A stretch of DNA of 64,000 nt from Elusimicrobium simillimum (GTDB taxonomy: Bacteria > Elusimicrobiota > Elusimicrobia > Elusimicrobiales > Elusimicrobiaceae). Location: assembly GCF_049639735.1 (NCBI RefSeq), contig NZ_JBEVVA010000003.1, forward strand, positions 248,001 to 312,000, given 5' to 3'. Positions 1-8,857 of the stretch are shown piece after piece (positions within the stretch are counted from its first letter, which is position 1; each line of letters opens with the position of its first letter). The notes below the pieces were generated by a model. The model was not told where the DNA came from. It made no database searches and saw only the letters and a list, made by a program, of their open reading frames with translations. The position numbers were made by a program, and so were the translations under genes.

Positions 1-717
1 ACGGATATCAAAGACTCAGAACCTATTAAAGCGGTTGTGGATAATGTGTCATCTACAATGCGCGGGACAAACTTAAAATACAAAGGCGCGGAAGTGCACA
101 CTATTGAGCACGTTATGTCCGCCTGCGTGGCGCTTGGCATTACCGATATTTTAATTTCTATGGACGGCCCCGAACCGCCTGTTATGGACGGTTCTTCACA
201 AGTTTACGCGGACGCTCTTAAAGAATGCGGCAAAAAAAAGTTAGATAAAAAAATGCCCGTTCTCACAATTAGTAAAAAAATAGAATTTGAAGATAAAAAT
301 GTTTCTTACTTGGTTGAACCTTACGACGGGTTAAAATACAGTTTCCTTTTTGTGCACAGCCACCCGCTGGTAAGCAGGCTGGAATATTCTTTGGAATTTA
401 ACCAAGATAATTACCTTGAGCAAATCGCCCCCGCAAGAACATTCGGTTTTGTGGAAGAATTAGAATTTTTAAAGAAGCACGGCCTTGCCAAAGGCGGCAC
501 AACTGAAAACGCCGTTGTTATAACTAAAGACGGGTTTTCATCACCTTTGCGTTTTGAGGGCGAAATGGTGCGCCATAAAATACTTGATATGATAGGCGAT
601 TTGGCGCTTACCGGCTGCGTACTTAAAGACATGCATGTCTTTGCGCGGGCGGGCGGGCACAAATATAATGTTGAACTGGCCAAGAAATTACTTGCTGAGG
701 GGGATATAGATGGCTGA
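1..717 (+). CDS. lpxC: UDP-3-O-acyl-N-acetylglucosamine deacetylase (5' end outside window)
   Basis: Zinc deacetylase for the committed step of lipid A synthesis. The frame is open from base 1, so the start lies upstream; 238 residues are visible against about 300 in the family. The zinc-binding HTIEH motif is at visible residues 33-37. The substrate-tunnel stretch IAPARTFGF and the C-terminal block HKILDMIGDLAL with a later GGHKYN histidine follow in family order. The 3' end overlaps fabZ by 8 bases, so the two are translationally coupled; in some phyla they are fused into one protein. It heads the lpxC-fabZ-lpxA-lpxI operon. Confidence 0.96.
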   Translation, partial: TDIKDSEPIKAVVDNVSSTMRGTNLKYKGAEVHTIEHVMSACVALGITDILISMDGPEPPVMDGSSQVYADALKECGKKKLDKKMPVLTISKKIEFEDKNVSYLVEPYDGLKYSFLFVHSHPLVSRLEYSLEFNQDNYLEQIAPARTFGFVEELEFLKKHGLAKGGTTENAVVITKDGFSSPLRFEGEMVRHKILDMIGDLALTGCVLKDMHVFARAGGHKYNVELAKKLLAEGDIDG

Positions 718-1186
718 GGAAAAACTGAACCTGGCTTTTTTGTTAGATAAAAAGGCGGACAAGGTAATTACGCATGAAGAAGTGCTTAGCACTATCTTGC
801 ACAGAGACCCGTTTTTATTTGTAGATTATGTTAACATAATAGAAGAGGGTAAATATTATGTAGGCGTAAGAAAGTACAGCGGGGAAGAGGACTTTTTTAA
901 AGGCCATTTTCCGGGTATGCCGGTTATGCCGGGCGTGCTTACTATAGAAAGTATTTCACAGTGCGCGGGGGCTGCGCTTATGAGGGGCATTAACGGCAAG
1001 GTACCCATGTTTTTAAGCATTGACGAGGCTAAGTTCAGGGGTATGATTAAACCGGGGGATACTGTGCTTATGCCAATGCAAATTTTACGTTTTGGTAAGA
1101 TTTCGCGTATATACGCGGAGGCTTACGCAAACGGAACTTTGTGCGTACAAGGTTATTTTAATTATATTTTGACTGATAAAAAGTAG
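710..1186 (+). CDS. fabZ: (3R)-hydroxyacyl-ACP dehydratase
   Basis: Dehydrates beta-hydroxyacyl-ACP in fatty acid elongation and competes with LpxA/LpxC for hydroxyacyl-ACP. The hot-dog fold signature GHFPGMPVMPGV carries the catalytic His66, and Glu80 follows in LTIES. Length of 158 aa is normal. The ATG at 710 lies inside the last codons of lpxC, and lpxA starts 12 bases after its stop, so the three are one operon. Confidence 0.96.
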   Translation: MAEEKLNLAFLLDKKADKVITHEEVLSTILHRDPFLFVDYVNIIEEGKYYVGVRKYSGEEDFFKGHFPGMPVMPGVLTIESISQCAGAALMRGINGKVPMFLSIDEAKFRGMIKPGDTVLMPMQILRFGKISRIYAEAYANGTLCVQGYFNYILTDKK

Positions 1187-1198
1187 AAGGAGAACTAA

Positions 1199-2005
1199 AT
1201 GCCTGTAAATATCCACCCATCAGCCGTAGTAGATAAAACCGCGATTTTAGAAGATAATGTAGAAATAGGCCCCTTTGTAGTTATAGGCCCCAAAGTAAAA
1301 ATAGGGGCGGGCAGCAAAATTGGCCCGCACTGCGTTGTAGAGCATTGCGAAATGGGCAAAAATAACGAGCTTGTCGCCAGCTGTTTTGTGGGCATAAAAC
1401 CACAGGATTTGTCTTACAAAGGAGAGCCTACCATGGTTGTAATGGGCGACGGCAACAAAATAAGAGAGTGTGTTACCATACACCGCTCCACAGATTTAGA
1501 AGTACCCACAAGGCTTGGCAACAACTGCTTAATTATGGCAAACGCGCATTTGGCGCATGACTGTCAGGTAGGCAGCGGCGTTATTTTAGCTAACTCCTGC
1601 GGCATAGCGGGGCATGTTATTATAGAAGACAGGGCCATAATATCAGGCCTTTGCGGCGCGCACCAGTTTTGCAGAGTGGGCAGCATGGCAATGGTATCGG
1701 GCGCTACAGGCATACATAAAGATATCGCGCCCTATTGCACAGCGCAGGGCTACAGAGCCGGCTTAGTGGGGCTTAACATAATAGGTTTAAGGCGCAACGG
1801 CCTCAGCCGCGAAACAATTAAGTCTATTAAAGACACATATAAAATTTTATTTATGTCTGACCTTATTTTCAGCGAAGCTTTAGTTGAGGCTGAAAAACAG
1901 GCGGCAACCCCGGAAGCCAAGCACATGGTGGACTTTTGCAAAAATTCCAAACGCGGCATGGCCATGGCCAGAATGAAAATGACGGAAGAAGACCAGGCGG
2001 AATAG
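1199..2005 (+). CDS. lpxA: Acyl-ACP--UDP-N-acetylglucosamine O-acyltransferase
   Basis: First acyltransferase of lipid A synthesis. The N-terminal 190 residues are hexapeptide repeats of a left-handed beta-helix (V-I-G-P, I-G-A-G patterns). The motif ANAHLAHDC holds the catalytic histidine (His120, matching E. coli His125). The C-terminal helical part (RNGLSRETIKSIK onward) is typical. Length of 268 aa fits the family. An AGGAGA Shine-Dalgarno lies 5-10 bases before the ATG. Confidence 0.97.
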   Translation: MPVNIHPSAVVDKTAILEDNVEIGPFVVIGPKVKIGAGSKIGPHCVVEHCEMGKNNELVASCFVGIKPQDLSYKGEPTMVVMGDGNKIRECVTIHRSTDLEVPTRLGNNCLIMANAHLAHDCQVGSGVILANSCGIAGHVIIEDRAIISGLCGAHQFCRVGSMAMVSGATGIHKDIAPYCTAQGYRAGLVGLNIIGLRRNGLSRETIKSIKDTYKILFMSDLIFSEALVEAEKQAATPEAKHMVDFCKNSKRGMAMARMKMTEEDQAE

Positions 2006-2010
2006 CAAAA

Positions 2011-2832
2011 ATGGAAAAAATAGGCATAATAGCGGGCGAGGGCAAAATGCCCCTTTATATAGCGGCCAAAGCTAAAGAGCGCGGCGTTGCTGTGTATACC
2101 GCTTGCATAAAAGGCAATGCCAACCCGGAGGACTTTTCTGCCCTCAGCCACAGTGTGGTAGAGTTTAAAATGGGGCAGATGAGCAAAGGCATAAATTTTT
2201 TTAAAGAAAACGGTGTTACGCAAATTTTAATGGCGGGGCGTGTAAAGCACACCGCCATTTTTAGTAATATCATGCCTGATTTACGCGGCGCTAAAATGCT
2301 GGCGGGGCTTAAAGACATGCAGCCCAAAACCATTTTAACTGCAATCATAGATGAATTTAAAAAAGACGGTATAGAGTTTTTAAGTTCCGCTTTATTTTTA
2401 GAAGATTATATGCCCGGCCCCGGTCTGCTTACCAAAACCAAACCTTCGGCGGAAGAAGAAAAAACCATAACCTACGGCATACAGGTTGCCAGGGCTTTAT
2501 CAAGTTTAGACATAGGCCTGACGGTGGTGGTTGCCGACAGAGCGGTAGTAGCGCTTGAAGGTATGGAAGGCACGGACGCCTGTATAGAACGCGCGGGCGA
2601 GCTTTACAAAAAAAGTAATAAAACAAAGCATAGTCTTATTGTGGTAAAGGCCGCCAGGCCCAACCAAGATTTGCGTTTTGACCTGCCTATCATAGGCAAA
2701 GGCACTATCGAAACCAATATAAAAGCCGGCGTAAAAGTACTGGCTATTGAAGCGCACAAAACACTTATTTTAGACATGCCCGAGGTCATAGAAATGGCTA
2801 ATAAAAACGGCATGGTTATAACGGTATTTTAG
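2011..2832 (+). CDS. lpxI: UDP-2,3-diacylglucosamine pyrophosphatase LpxI
   Basis: Hydrolyses UDP-2,3-diacylglucosamine to lipid X; LpxI replaces LpxH in many bacteria. The 273 aa protein starts MEKIGIIAGEGKMPL, a family hallmark, and has the core IGLTVVVADRAVVALE and the C-terminal stretch around KAGVKVLAIEAHKTLILD. An in-frame upstream ATG at 1936 would lie wholly within lpxA, so the ATG at 2011, five bases after the lpxA stop, is chosen. The context beside lpxA supports the function. Confidence 0.9.
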   Translation: MEKIGIIAGEGKMPLYIAAKAKERGVAVYTACIKGNANPEDFSALSHSVVEFKMGQMSKGINFFKENGVTQILMAGRVKHTAIFSNIMPDLRGAKMLAGLKDMQPKTILTAIIDEFKKDGIEFLSSALFLEDYMPGPGLLTKTKPSAEEEKTITYGIQVARALSSLDIGLTVVVADRAVVALEGMEGTDACIERAGELYKKSNKTKHSLIVVKAARPNQDLRFDLPIIGKGTIETNIKAGVKVLAIEAHKTLILDMPEVIEMANKNGMVITVF

Positions 2833-2844
2833 GGCGGGGTAAAG

Positions 2845-3510
2845 ATGAAAAAAGATCAAGTAATATTGGCGGTATGTCTTATATTCTTCGCGGTATTGGG
2901 CGTAGTGTTTGCCAATTATAAAAAATCCGTTAAAATTAACGAAGAGGCCAACAAAGCCGTCGCCGCCATACAAACGCATTATCTCTGGTATAAATCCGCC
3001 ATGCGTTACAAAGAGAGAACCGGCAACACCATAGACAGCGAAATATACAAAGAATGGACCTCTGCCAAAGGTAAAAAACAAATTAGCGAAGACAATAACT
3101 ACCCGCAAAATTCTTTCGCGCGTATTTATGGCCAGCTGGACTACCAAATACCCGGCGAACTTACCTTAGCCTTTGGTTTTTATGACGGCCGCTGGATATA
3201 TTTTATGCATCAGGATAAGATACAGGCAGGCTACAGCGCGCAGGGGTTAGTTGACCAGGCTTCTGATAATATTGATTATATGGAAGAAGTTCCTACAGAT
3301 TTATCGGAACTTGGCTTTCTGCTTTTTTACAAAACACCGGAGGCCGGCAAACCGCAAGTTATTGAGACCAACTGCATTCCTCTTACAAAGTATAAACTTG
3401 AAGTATGTAAAAAAACATTTGATATTTTACGTAAATTTAATAATGAAAAAATTGACTACAGAGTGCCTGATAAAATTACAATAAATGATATAGAATTTGA
3501 AAGACAATAA
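2845..3510 (+). CDS. Hypothetical protein with N-terminal membrane anchor
   Basis: I do not recognise this 221 aa protein. One hydrophobic segment (about residues 5-24) is followed by a charged, mostly hydrophilic region, suggesting a single-pass inner-membrane protein or uncleaved signal anchor with a periplasmic body. It starts 12 bases after lpxI with a GGGG-type ribosome site and ends at a strong terminator, so it is the last gene of the lipid A operon. A role in envelope biogenesis is only a guess from position. Confidence 0.75.
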   Translation: MKKDQVILAVCLIFFAVLGVVFANYKKSVKINEEANKAVAAIQTHYLWYKSAMRYKERTGNTIDSEIYKEWTSAKGKKQISEDNNYPQNSFARIYGQLDYQIPGELTLAFGFYDGRWIYFMHQDKIQAGYSAQGLVDQASDNIDYMEEVPTDLSELGFLLFYKTPEAGKPQVIETNCIPLTKYKLEVCKKTFDILRKFNNEKIDYRVPDKITINDIEFERQ

Positions 3511-3544
3511 AAATTCCCGGAACAAAAAGTTCCGGGAATTTTTT
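3511..3544. terminator. Bidirectional terminator
   Basis: A 13-bp stem (AAATTCCCGGAAC and its complement) with a 5-base A loop. T runs on both sides let it serve the lipid A operon (+) and the gltX-pilT operon (-). Confidence 0.93.
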
Positions 3545-3554
3545 GTTGCCAATA

Positions 3555-4625
3555 TTATTTTGCCATTCTCTGCTGTAAGTAACTCTTAAAGTCCGTTGGG
3601 TTGGAGGCGTGGGAAACAGCGTCCTGGTAAGTGATTTTCTTTTGTAAATATAAATCGCCAAGCGCCTGGTTCATTGTTGCCATACCGCTAGATAGGTTTG
3701 TCTGCATAACAGTAATAATCTGTTCGGGCTTTTTGTCTCTTATTAAGCTTCTTACTGCGGAGTTAGCCAACAGCACTTCAGCCGCCATTATACGGCCTTT
3801 ACCGTCAACCGTAGGTAATAACTGTTGGCACATAACGGCCTCCAGCACGAAGGATAACTGCATTCTGGCCTGTTCCTGCTGGTGCGGTGGAAAAACGTCC
3901 ACAATACGGTTAATACTTTGCGGCGCGTCCGATGTATGTAAGGTTGCAAAAACCAAGTGGCCTGTTTCCGCTATGTTAAGCGCGGCCTGAATTGTTTCAA
4001 AGTCTCTCATTTCGCCCACTAAAATAACGTCGGGGTCTTGCCTGAGAACGTGCCTTAAAGCCTCGCCAAAGGTATGGGTGTCGGCGCCTACCTCGCGCTG
4101 GTTAACAATACTCTTTTTATGTGTGTGCACAAATTCTATTGGGTCTTCCACCGTCATAATATGATAGTTATGGTTTGTGTTAAGGTAGTTAATAATACTG
4201 GCCAGTGTGGTGGATTTACCCGAACCTGTTGGCCCGGTTACTAATACCAGCCCCTTATGCAGGCGCACAATATTATGCACGGCGGCCGGCAGGCCAAGCT
4301 CTTCAAATGTTTTAAACTCAAAAGGTATTGCGCGGATTGCGGCGCCTATTGTATTACGCTGCTTAAACACGTTCATACGCATACGGCCTATGTTTTTCAT
4401 GCCGAACGCGAAATCCAGTTCCTGGTCAGCCTCGAAACGCTGCTTTTGGTCGTCAGTCATGATAGAATAAATAAGGTTTTGGGCCTTTTCCGGGGTAAGC
4501 GGTTCAAAAGGCGTCGCGAAAAGTTTGCCGTTAATACGCAGTATAGGTGACGCGCCTACTGTTAAATGTATGTCTGATGCCCCATTTTCTTTCATCAGTC
4601 TAAAAAGTTCGTCCATTACCAGCAT
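3555..4625 (-). CDS. pilT: Type IV pilus retraction ATPase PilT
   Basis: Hexameric ATPase that powers pilus retraction and twitching motility. The N-terminal PAS-like part contains ASDIHLTVG. Walker A is GPTGSGKST (131-139); the Walker B/His-box region reads VILVGEMRD and ETGHLVFATLHT. The C-terminal AVRSLIRD matches the AIRNLIRE retraction motif that separates PilT from PilB. Length of 356 aa is typical. A GAGAGGGA ribosome site precedes the ATG. It is last in the gltX operon and no pilin genes are in the window. Confidence 0.96.
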   Translation of the reverse strand: MLVMDELFRLMKENGASDIHLTVGASPILRINGKLFATPFEPLTPEKAQNLIYSIMTDDQKQRFEADQELDFAFGMKNIGRMRMNVFKQRNTIGAAIRAIPFEFKTFEELGLPAAVHNIVRLHKGLVLVTGPTGSGKSTTLASIINYLNTNHNYHIMTVEDPIEFVHTHKKSIVNQREVGADTHTFGEALRHVLRQDPDVILVGEMRDFETIQAALNIAETGHLVFATLHTSDAPQSINRIVDVFPPHQQEQARMQLSFVLEAVMCQQLLPTVDGKGRIMAAEVLLANSAVRSLIRDKKPEQIITVMQTNLSSGMATMNQALGDLYLQKKITYQDAVSHASNPTDFKSYLQQRMAK

Positions 4626-4667
4626 AATATCCCTCTCTTGTTTAGTATCCCTTACAAAGTAATTGTA

Positions 4668-6212
4668 CTACATATCCAGTAAATCTAAAGTTAAATTATT
4701 TAAGGCTCCTGTAAGTGTACCTTTTTTTGTGTCAACTTCAAATATGTAAACTATAGGTTCCTGGCGCGGCTTTGTCAGGCGGTATTTTACAATGTAAGTG
4801 TCTTTGTGCAGCGGCTCGCTTGACCAGGCGGCGGTGTAGCCCTGCTTAAGATATTCTGAAAAATAAGAGCTTAAAAACGCGTTTACCGTAACGTTTTTCT
4901 TTTTAAGCATATGATTTTGCGCTGTTTGTATGGCCTTTTCTTTTAAAACAGTTTGCGGGTTTTCCGCCTTTTTGGGTAAGGGCGGCAGCGGCGCGGGCGC
5001 TGCGGGTTGCGCTGTAACGGCTGCGGCCGCTTTGGCCGGCTGCGGCGGTTGTTTCAGCTGGGGTACCGGCACTGCTTTTTTAGGTTCATTATTTAGCTTT
5101 GACGCCGTATATCTGTATATGCCAAAAGAGGCCGCGCCTAAAAGTAAAAATACCACAAGCGCCGCCGTAAGCACAGTTAGGTTAGACTTGTTGTTTTCTC
5201 CGCCGTTTTCGGTAAGATTTTTGTCTACAAAAGTTTCTGCCTTGAGGTTGCGCCTTACCGCTGTAAAAGAAGTAATGGTATCTTCGCTTGGGGAAAGTGT
5301 TTTAATAGGTTCGTCCAAAGGTGTTTTTTCTTCCACTTTTGTTACAAACGCGTCCGCCAGGTCAACGGGCCGGGCGGGTTCTTCCGCCGTAGGGGCCGGC
5401 TGAGTGGCAGCGGGAACCTCTTCTTTTTTTGGTTCCTCCGCTTTTGTTTGCGGTAACGCGGGCATAGCCTCTGCGGCAGGCTTTTCTTCTGTTTTTACGG
5501 GTATGGGCCGCGCGGCCGGGATTTCTTTTTTTACTTCAGCGGGGTGTTGATGGAGCGCGGGTTTGTGCGGTTCTTCTTTTAAAGGGGGTGTATTTTGTTG
5601 TTCCTTTTTCTGTTCGGGCGTAATGGTAACCTGCGCGGAGATTTCCACTTTCTTTTCCTGCGGTTTAGGCTCTTCTTTTTTAGGCTGCGCTGGCGCGGCG
5701 GGCGGCTCACCGGCGGAAGTTTTTACCGTGCGGTTAACCAATACTTTGCCTTGCTGTCCAAAAGCTTTTTCCGCTTTTTGGCGTTTTTCCTCTTCTTCCA
5801 AACGTTTAATTTTGGTGTTGGATGTTGTGCGGGTGTCCGGGCGCAATTCGCGCTGTAAAAATCTGCCCAGGTACAGGTCAGAGTTTTCCATTTCGTCAGG
5901 TATGCCTAAGATAGAGCTTAACTCGCTGTCTTCATTTTGGTAAACGGTTTCAAAATATTCTTCTATAGAAATATTTTCATGGGCGTCCGCTTGGTCCGCG
6001 CCGGCTGCGGCGGGCTGCTTTTTTTCTTCTTCCAGAGGTGCGGCGTCGGGGTTAAAGTCCGTATATTTACCGGCCTCTTTCCAATAGGAGTGGTTGTCGC
6101 CGTGCGACTCGGGGCATACGAGATTACTAAGAGAAAAGCCTTCTCTTTTTGTAAGCTCGGCCGCTTCAAAGGGGCCTATAACATCGCCCTTTTCCAGAGT
6201 CCAGTATCTCAT
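4668..6212 (-). CDS. GYF_2-like, proline/alanine-rich single-pass membrane protein
   Basis: 514 aa of unknown function. The first 50 residues (MRYWTLEKGDVIGPFEAAEL) resemble the GYF_2 domain, a short peptide-binding module. Residues 60-330 are low-complexity and rich in Pro, Ala, Lys and Glu. One membrane span (about 347-368, LTVLTAALVVFLLLGAAS) is followed by a second Pro/Ala linker and an 80-residue globular C-terminus. The topology suggests a cytoplasmic N-terminus, a TonB-like linker and a periplasmic end. It lies 3 bases after gltX and 42 before pilT; a link to the pilus machine is inferred from position only. Confidence 0.7.
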   Translation of the reverse strand: MRYWTLEKGDVIGPFEAAELTKREGFSLSNLVCPESHGDNHSYWKEAGKYTDFNPDAAPLEEEKKQPAAAGADQADAHENISIEEYFETVYQNEDSELSSILGIPDEMENSDLYLGRFLQRELRPDTRTTSNTKIKRLEEEEKRQKAEKAFGQQGKVLVNRTVKTSAGEPPAAPAQPKKEEPKPQEKKVEISAQVTITPEQKKEQQNTPPLKEEPHKPALHQHPAEVKKEIPAARPIPVKTEEKPAAEAMPALPQTKAEEPKKEEVPAATQPAPTAEEPARPVDLADAFVTKVEEKTPLDEPIKTLSPSEDTITSFTAVRRNLKAETFVDKNLTENGGENNKSNLTVLTAALVVFLLLGAASFGIYRYTASKLNNEPKKAVPVPQLKQPPQPAKAAAAVTAQPAAPAPLPPLPKKAENPQTVLKEKAIQTAQNHMLKKKNVTVNAFLSSYFSEYLKQGYTAAWSSEPLHKDTYIVKYRLTKPRQEPIVYIFEVDTKKGTLTGALNNLTLDLLDM

Positions 6213-6215
6213 GCG

Positions 6216-7682
6216 TTACCCCAAGTAAGTTTTAATTGCTGTTTCTATTCTTTTTATTACTGTATCCTTGCCCAAATATTCTAACATTCTAAAAAGTGTC
6301 GGCCCGTGCGTTCTGCCTGATACCGCCACACGCACAGGGTGGAAAATTTGGCCTGTTTTAAAGCCGTTGGCAGGCGCGAACTCGCGTGTTACTCTTTCAA
6401 TTTCCGCCTCTGTCCATGCTTCTAAATTTTGGTAAACGGGTATAATTTTTGTAAGCACGTCTTTAGCTTCTGGCTTTTTAAAAACTTTATCCACGCTGGC
6501 CTGTTCAAATTCAACTTCGTCAAAGAAAAACTTTATCAGGCCCGGCACTTCTGTAAGCCTGCGGTATTTTTCATGCTCAAGTTCTATAATTTGCTCAAGC
6601 CTTGTTCTGTCCACACCGTCCACATTTATGCCGGCGTCTTTAATAAATGGCATGGCAAGGTCAGTCAATTTAGCTATAGGTGTGGCGCGGATATACTCGC
6701 TATTCATCCACTCAAGTTTTACGGGGTCAAAAACAGCGGGGCTTTTTTGGCAGCCTTTAATGTCAAATTTTTCTTCAAGCTCACCTGGGCCAAAAATTTG
6801 CTGAGAGTCTGAGGTGGACCAGCCAAGCAGCGCAAGATAGTTAACCAAAGCGTCGTGTAAAAACCCCGCTTTTTGGTACTCTATTACGCTGGTGGCGCCG
6901 TGGCGTTTGGAAAGTTTGGTGCCGTCGGGCCCGTGTATCATGGAAAGGTGCGCGAACTGCGGCGGCGCCCAGCCCAAGGCGCGGTAAATTTGTATTTGCG
7001 CGGGGGTGTTGGAAATATGGTCGTCGCCGCGGATAATGTGCGTCATGCCCATAAGATGGTCGTCAATAACACAGGCAAAATTGTATGTGGGGTAGCCTGA
7101 TGTTTTTTGTATAACCAGGTCGTACAAGTCTTTGCTGGCAAAGGTAACCTCGCCGCGAATCAGGTCGTCCCAGCCGGCGCTGCCTTCTTTGGGCATGTCA
7201 AAACGTATGGCCGCCTTTCTGCCTTCGGCCTCAAGCTTTGCTCTTTGCTCGTCTGTAAGGTGTTTGCATTTGCCGGTGTATCTTGGGGGAAGTTTTTGCG
7301 CTTGCAACTCGTGGCGCATAGTTTCCAGTTCTTCGGCGTTGCAGTAGCATTTGTAGGCCTTGCCTTCGGCAAGCAGCTGGTCTATATATTTTTTGTAAAT
7401 ACCGGCGTCGGCGCGGGCGGACTGCAGGTAGGGCTTGTGCGGGCCAAATTCCGTACCGTCGCGCATCGGGCCTTCATCCCAGTTTAACTGTGTCCATTCC
7501 ATACCGTCAAAAATAGCTTCCACTGATTCGGCCGTGGAGCGCTGCTCGTCGGTATCTTCAATTCTTAAAACGAATGTGCCGCTGTTTCTTTTAGCGAATA
7601 AATAGTTAAAAAGAGCGGTGCGCACACCGCCTATATGTAAAAAACCTGTCGGACTGGGGGCAAAACGAACTCTGTGCGTCAT
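6216..7682 (-). CDS. gltX: Glutamate--tRNA ligase
   Basis: Class I aminoacyl-tRNA synthetase charging tRNA-Glu (or, if non-discriminating, also tRNA-Gln). The HIGH motif appears as HIGG in PSPTGFLHIGG (residues 16-19) and KMSKS as KLSKR (256-260). A CYC pair at 112-114 and the anticodon-binding C-terminus are present. Length of 488 aa is normal. GGAG lies about 12 bases before the ATG. It leads the operon with the GYF-like gene and pilT. Confidence 0.97.
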   Translation of the reverse strand: MTHRVRFAPSPTGFLHIGGVRTALFNYLFAKRNSGTFVLRIEDTDEQRSTAESVEAIFDGMEWTQLNWDEGPMRDGTEFGPHKPYLQSARADAGIYKKYIDQLLAEGKAYKCYCNAEELETMRHELQAQKLPPRYTGKCKHLTDEQRAKLEAEGRKAAIRFDMPKEGSAGWDDLIRGEVTFASKDLYDLVIQKTSGYPTYNFACVIDDHLMGMTHIIRGDDHISNTPAQIQIYRALGWAPPQFAHLSMIHGPDGTKLSKRHGATSVIEYQKAGFLHDALVNYLALLGWSTSDSQQIFGPGELEEKFDIKGCQKSPAVFDPVKLEWMNSEYIRATPIAKLTDLAMPFIKDAGINVDGVDRTRLEQIIELEHEKYRRLTEVPGLIKFFFDEVEFEQASVDKVFKKPEAKDVLTKIIPVYQNLEAWTEAEIERVTREFAPANGFKTGQIFHPVRVAVSGRTHGPTLFRMLEYLGKDTVIKRIETAIKTYLG

Positions 7683-7768
7683 AATTTTAGGACTCCGTAA
7701 AATATAAAATGTTATTATATATTATACTATATAGGAGTTTTATTTTTTGCATTTGGAGAGTTTTTGGT

Positions 7769-8857
7769 ATGAATCTTTTTTACGTTGTTGTATTTGGCAT
7801 ATTTTTTGCTTTTAATTTGTTTGTCGGCGGCATTTTTTACATATTTTTTCCGTCAAAATTTACCAAGATTTTGTTGTGGGCATTACCCATAGCGGGGCCG
7901 TTGTTTATACTGCTTAGTTTTGCCGTTAACCGCCGCTCAGAGGGTTATTTTGGCGGGTTAATAGCCATGCTTGGCCATTATTGGACGGGGATACTTGGCA
8001 TTTTGGTTTTTATCGGTATAGTAATGATTCTTGCTTTTGTTGTGTTATCGCTTTTTAAAATACCGTCAATTTATTGGATAGGCCGCACAGGCCTGGCGTT
8101 TATGGTTGTGTTTACGCTGCTTGGCATTATGGGCGGGCAAACAGCGCCTGTTGTAAGGCAAATTGACATAAAATCCCCTCATTTACCTGTGGATAAACTT
8201 AAAATTGTGCAAATTTCTGACACTCACCTTGGTACGGGCGTAAGAGTAAAAAGAGTGCGCGATATGGTAAAAGAAATTAACGCGCAGGAACCCGATATTA
8301 TCGTTGTAACAGGCGACTTTTTTGAAAACGGCAATAAGCTTGTTGAAAAAAACGCCAACGCCCTAAAGCATATGAAGGCCAAGTACGGCATTTACGGCAC
8401 TTTAGGTAACCATGAATTTTACAGGGGTTTAAAACAAAGCACACATTTTTTTGAAAAAGCAGGCGTAGAGCTTTTGCGCCAGCAGACTGTGCGCCCATTG
8501 CCCGGTGTGGCGGTGTCGGGCCTGGACGATTTTAGCACAGCGCATATAAGCAAGGCGGATTTTGGCAGGTTTTTAGACGGGCTTAATAAAAACGAGTTTA
8601 ATATAATTTTACAGCACGAGCCTAAATATTATGACGTAGCGCAAGGCAAAATGGACCTTATGCTGTCTGGCCACACGCATGACGGGCAGATATTCCCGTT
8701 CCGCTACCTTGTTAAGACACGCTACCCGCATGTATACGGCTTGTACCAAAAAGGGCGCAGTAGTTTTTATGTAACCTCAGGCGTATTTTACTGGGGCCCG
8801 CCCATGAGGCTGTTCAGCCGCAACGAAATAGCGGTATTTAATATTGAAAAAGAATGA
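7769..8857 (+). CDS. Membrane-anchored calcineurin-like metallophosphoesterase (YkuE type)
   Basis: 362 aa. The N-terminal 130 residues contain about four hydrophobic segments. They are followed by a full metallophosphoesterase domain: D151/H153 in QISDTHLG, GD at 182-183, GNHE at 213-216, and GHTHDGQ at 301-307. This architecture is that of YkuE-like enzymes; some relatives hydrolyse UDP-diacylglucosamine (LpxG), but LpxI already covers that step here. An ATG 60 bases upstream exists, yet the ATG at 7769 has GGAGAG eight bases before it, so it is preferred. The stop overlaps the next gene by 4 bases (ATGA). Confidence 0.85.
   Translation: MNLFYVVVFGIFFAFNLFVGGIFYIFFPSKFTKILLWALPIAGPLFILLSFAVNRRSEGYFGGLIAMLGHYWTGILGILVFIGIVMILAFVVLSLFKIPSIYWIGRTGLAFMVVFTLLGIMGGQTAPVVRQIDIKSPHLPVDKLKIVQISDTHLGTGVRVKRVRDMVKEINAQEPDIIVVTGDFFENGNKLVEKNANALKHMKAKYGIYGTLGNHEFYRGLKQSTHFFEKAGVELLRQQTVRPLPGVAVSGLDDFSTAHISKADFGRFLDGLNKNEFNIILQHEPKYYDVAQGKMDLMLSGHTHDGQIFPFRYLVKTRYPHVYGLYQKGRSSFYVTSGVFYWGPPMRLFSRNEIAVFNIEKE

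Noticed and set aside
2055..2348. Long open frame on the minus strand inside lpxI
   Set aside because: It is a shadow of lpxI with no motif, no ribosome site and poor composition for a protein.
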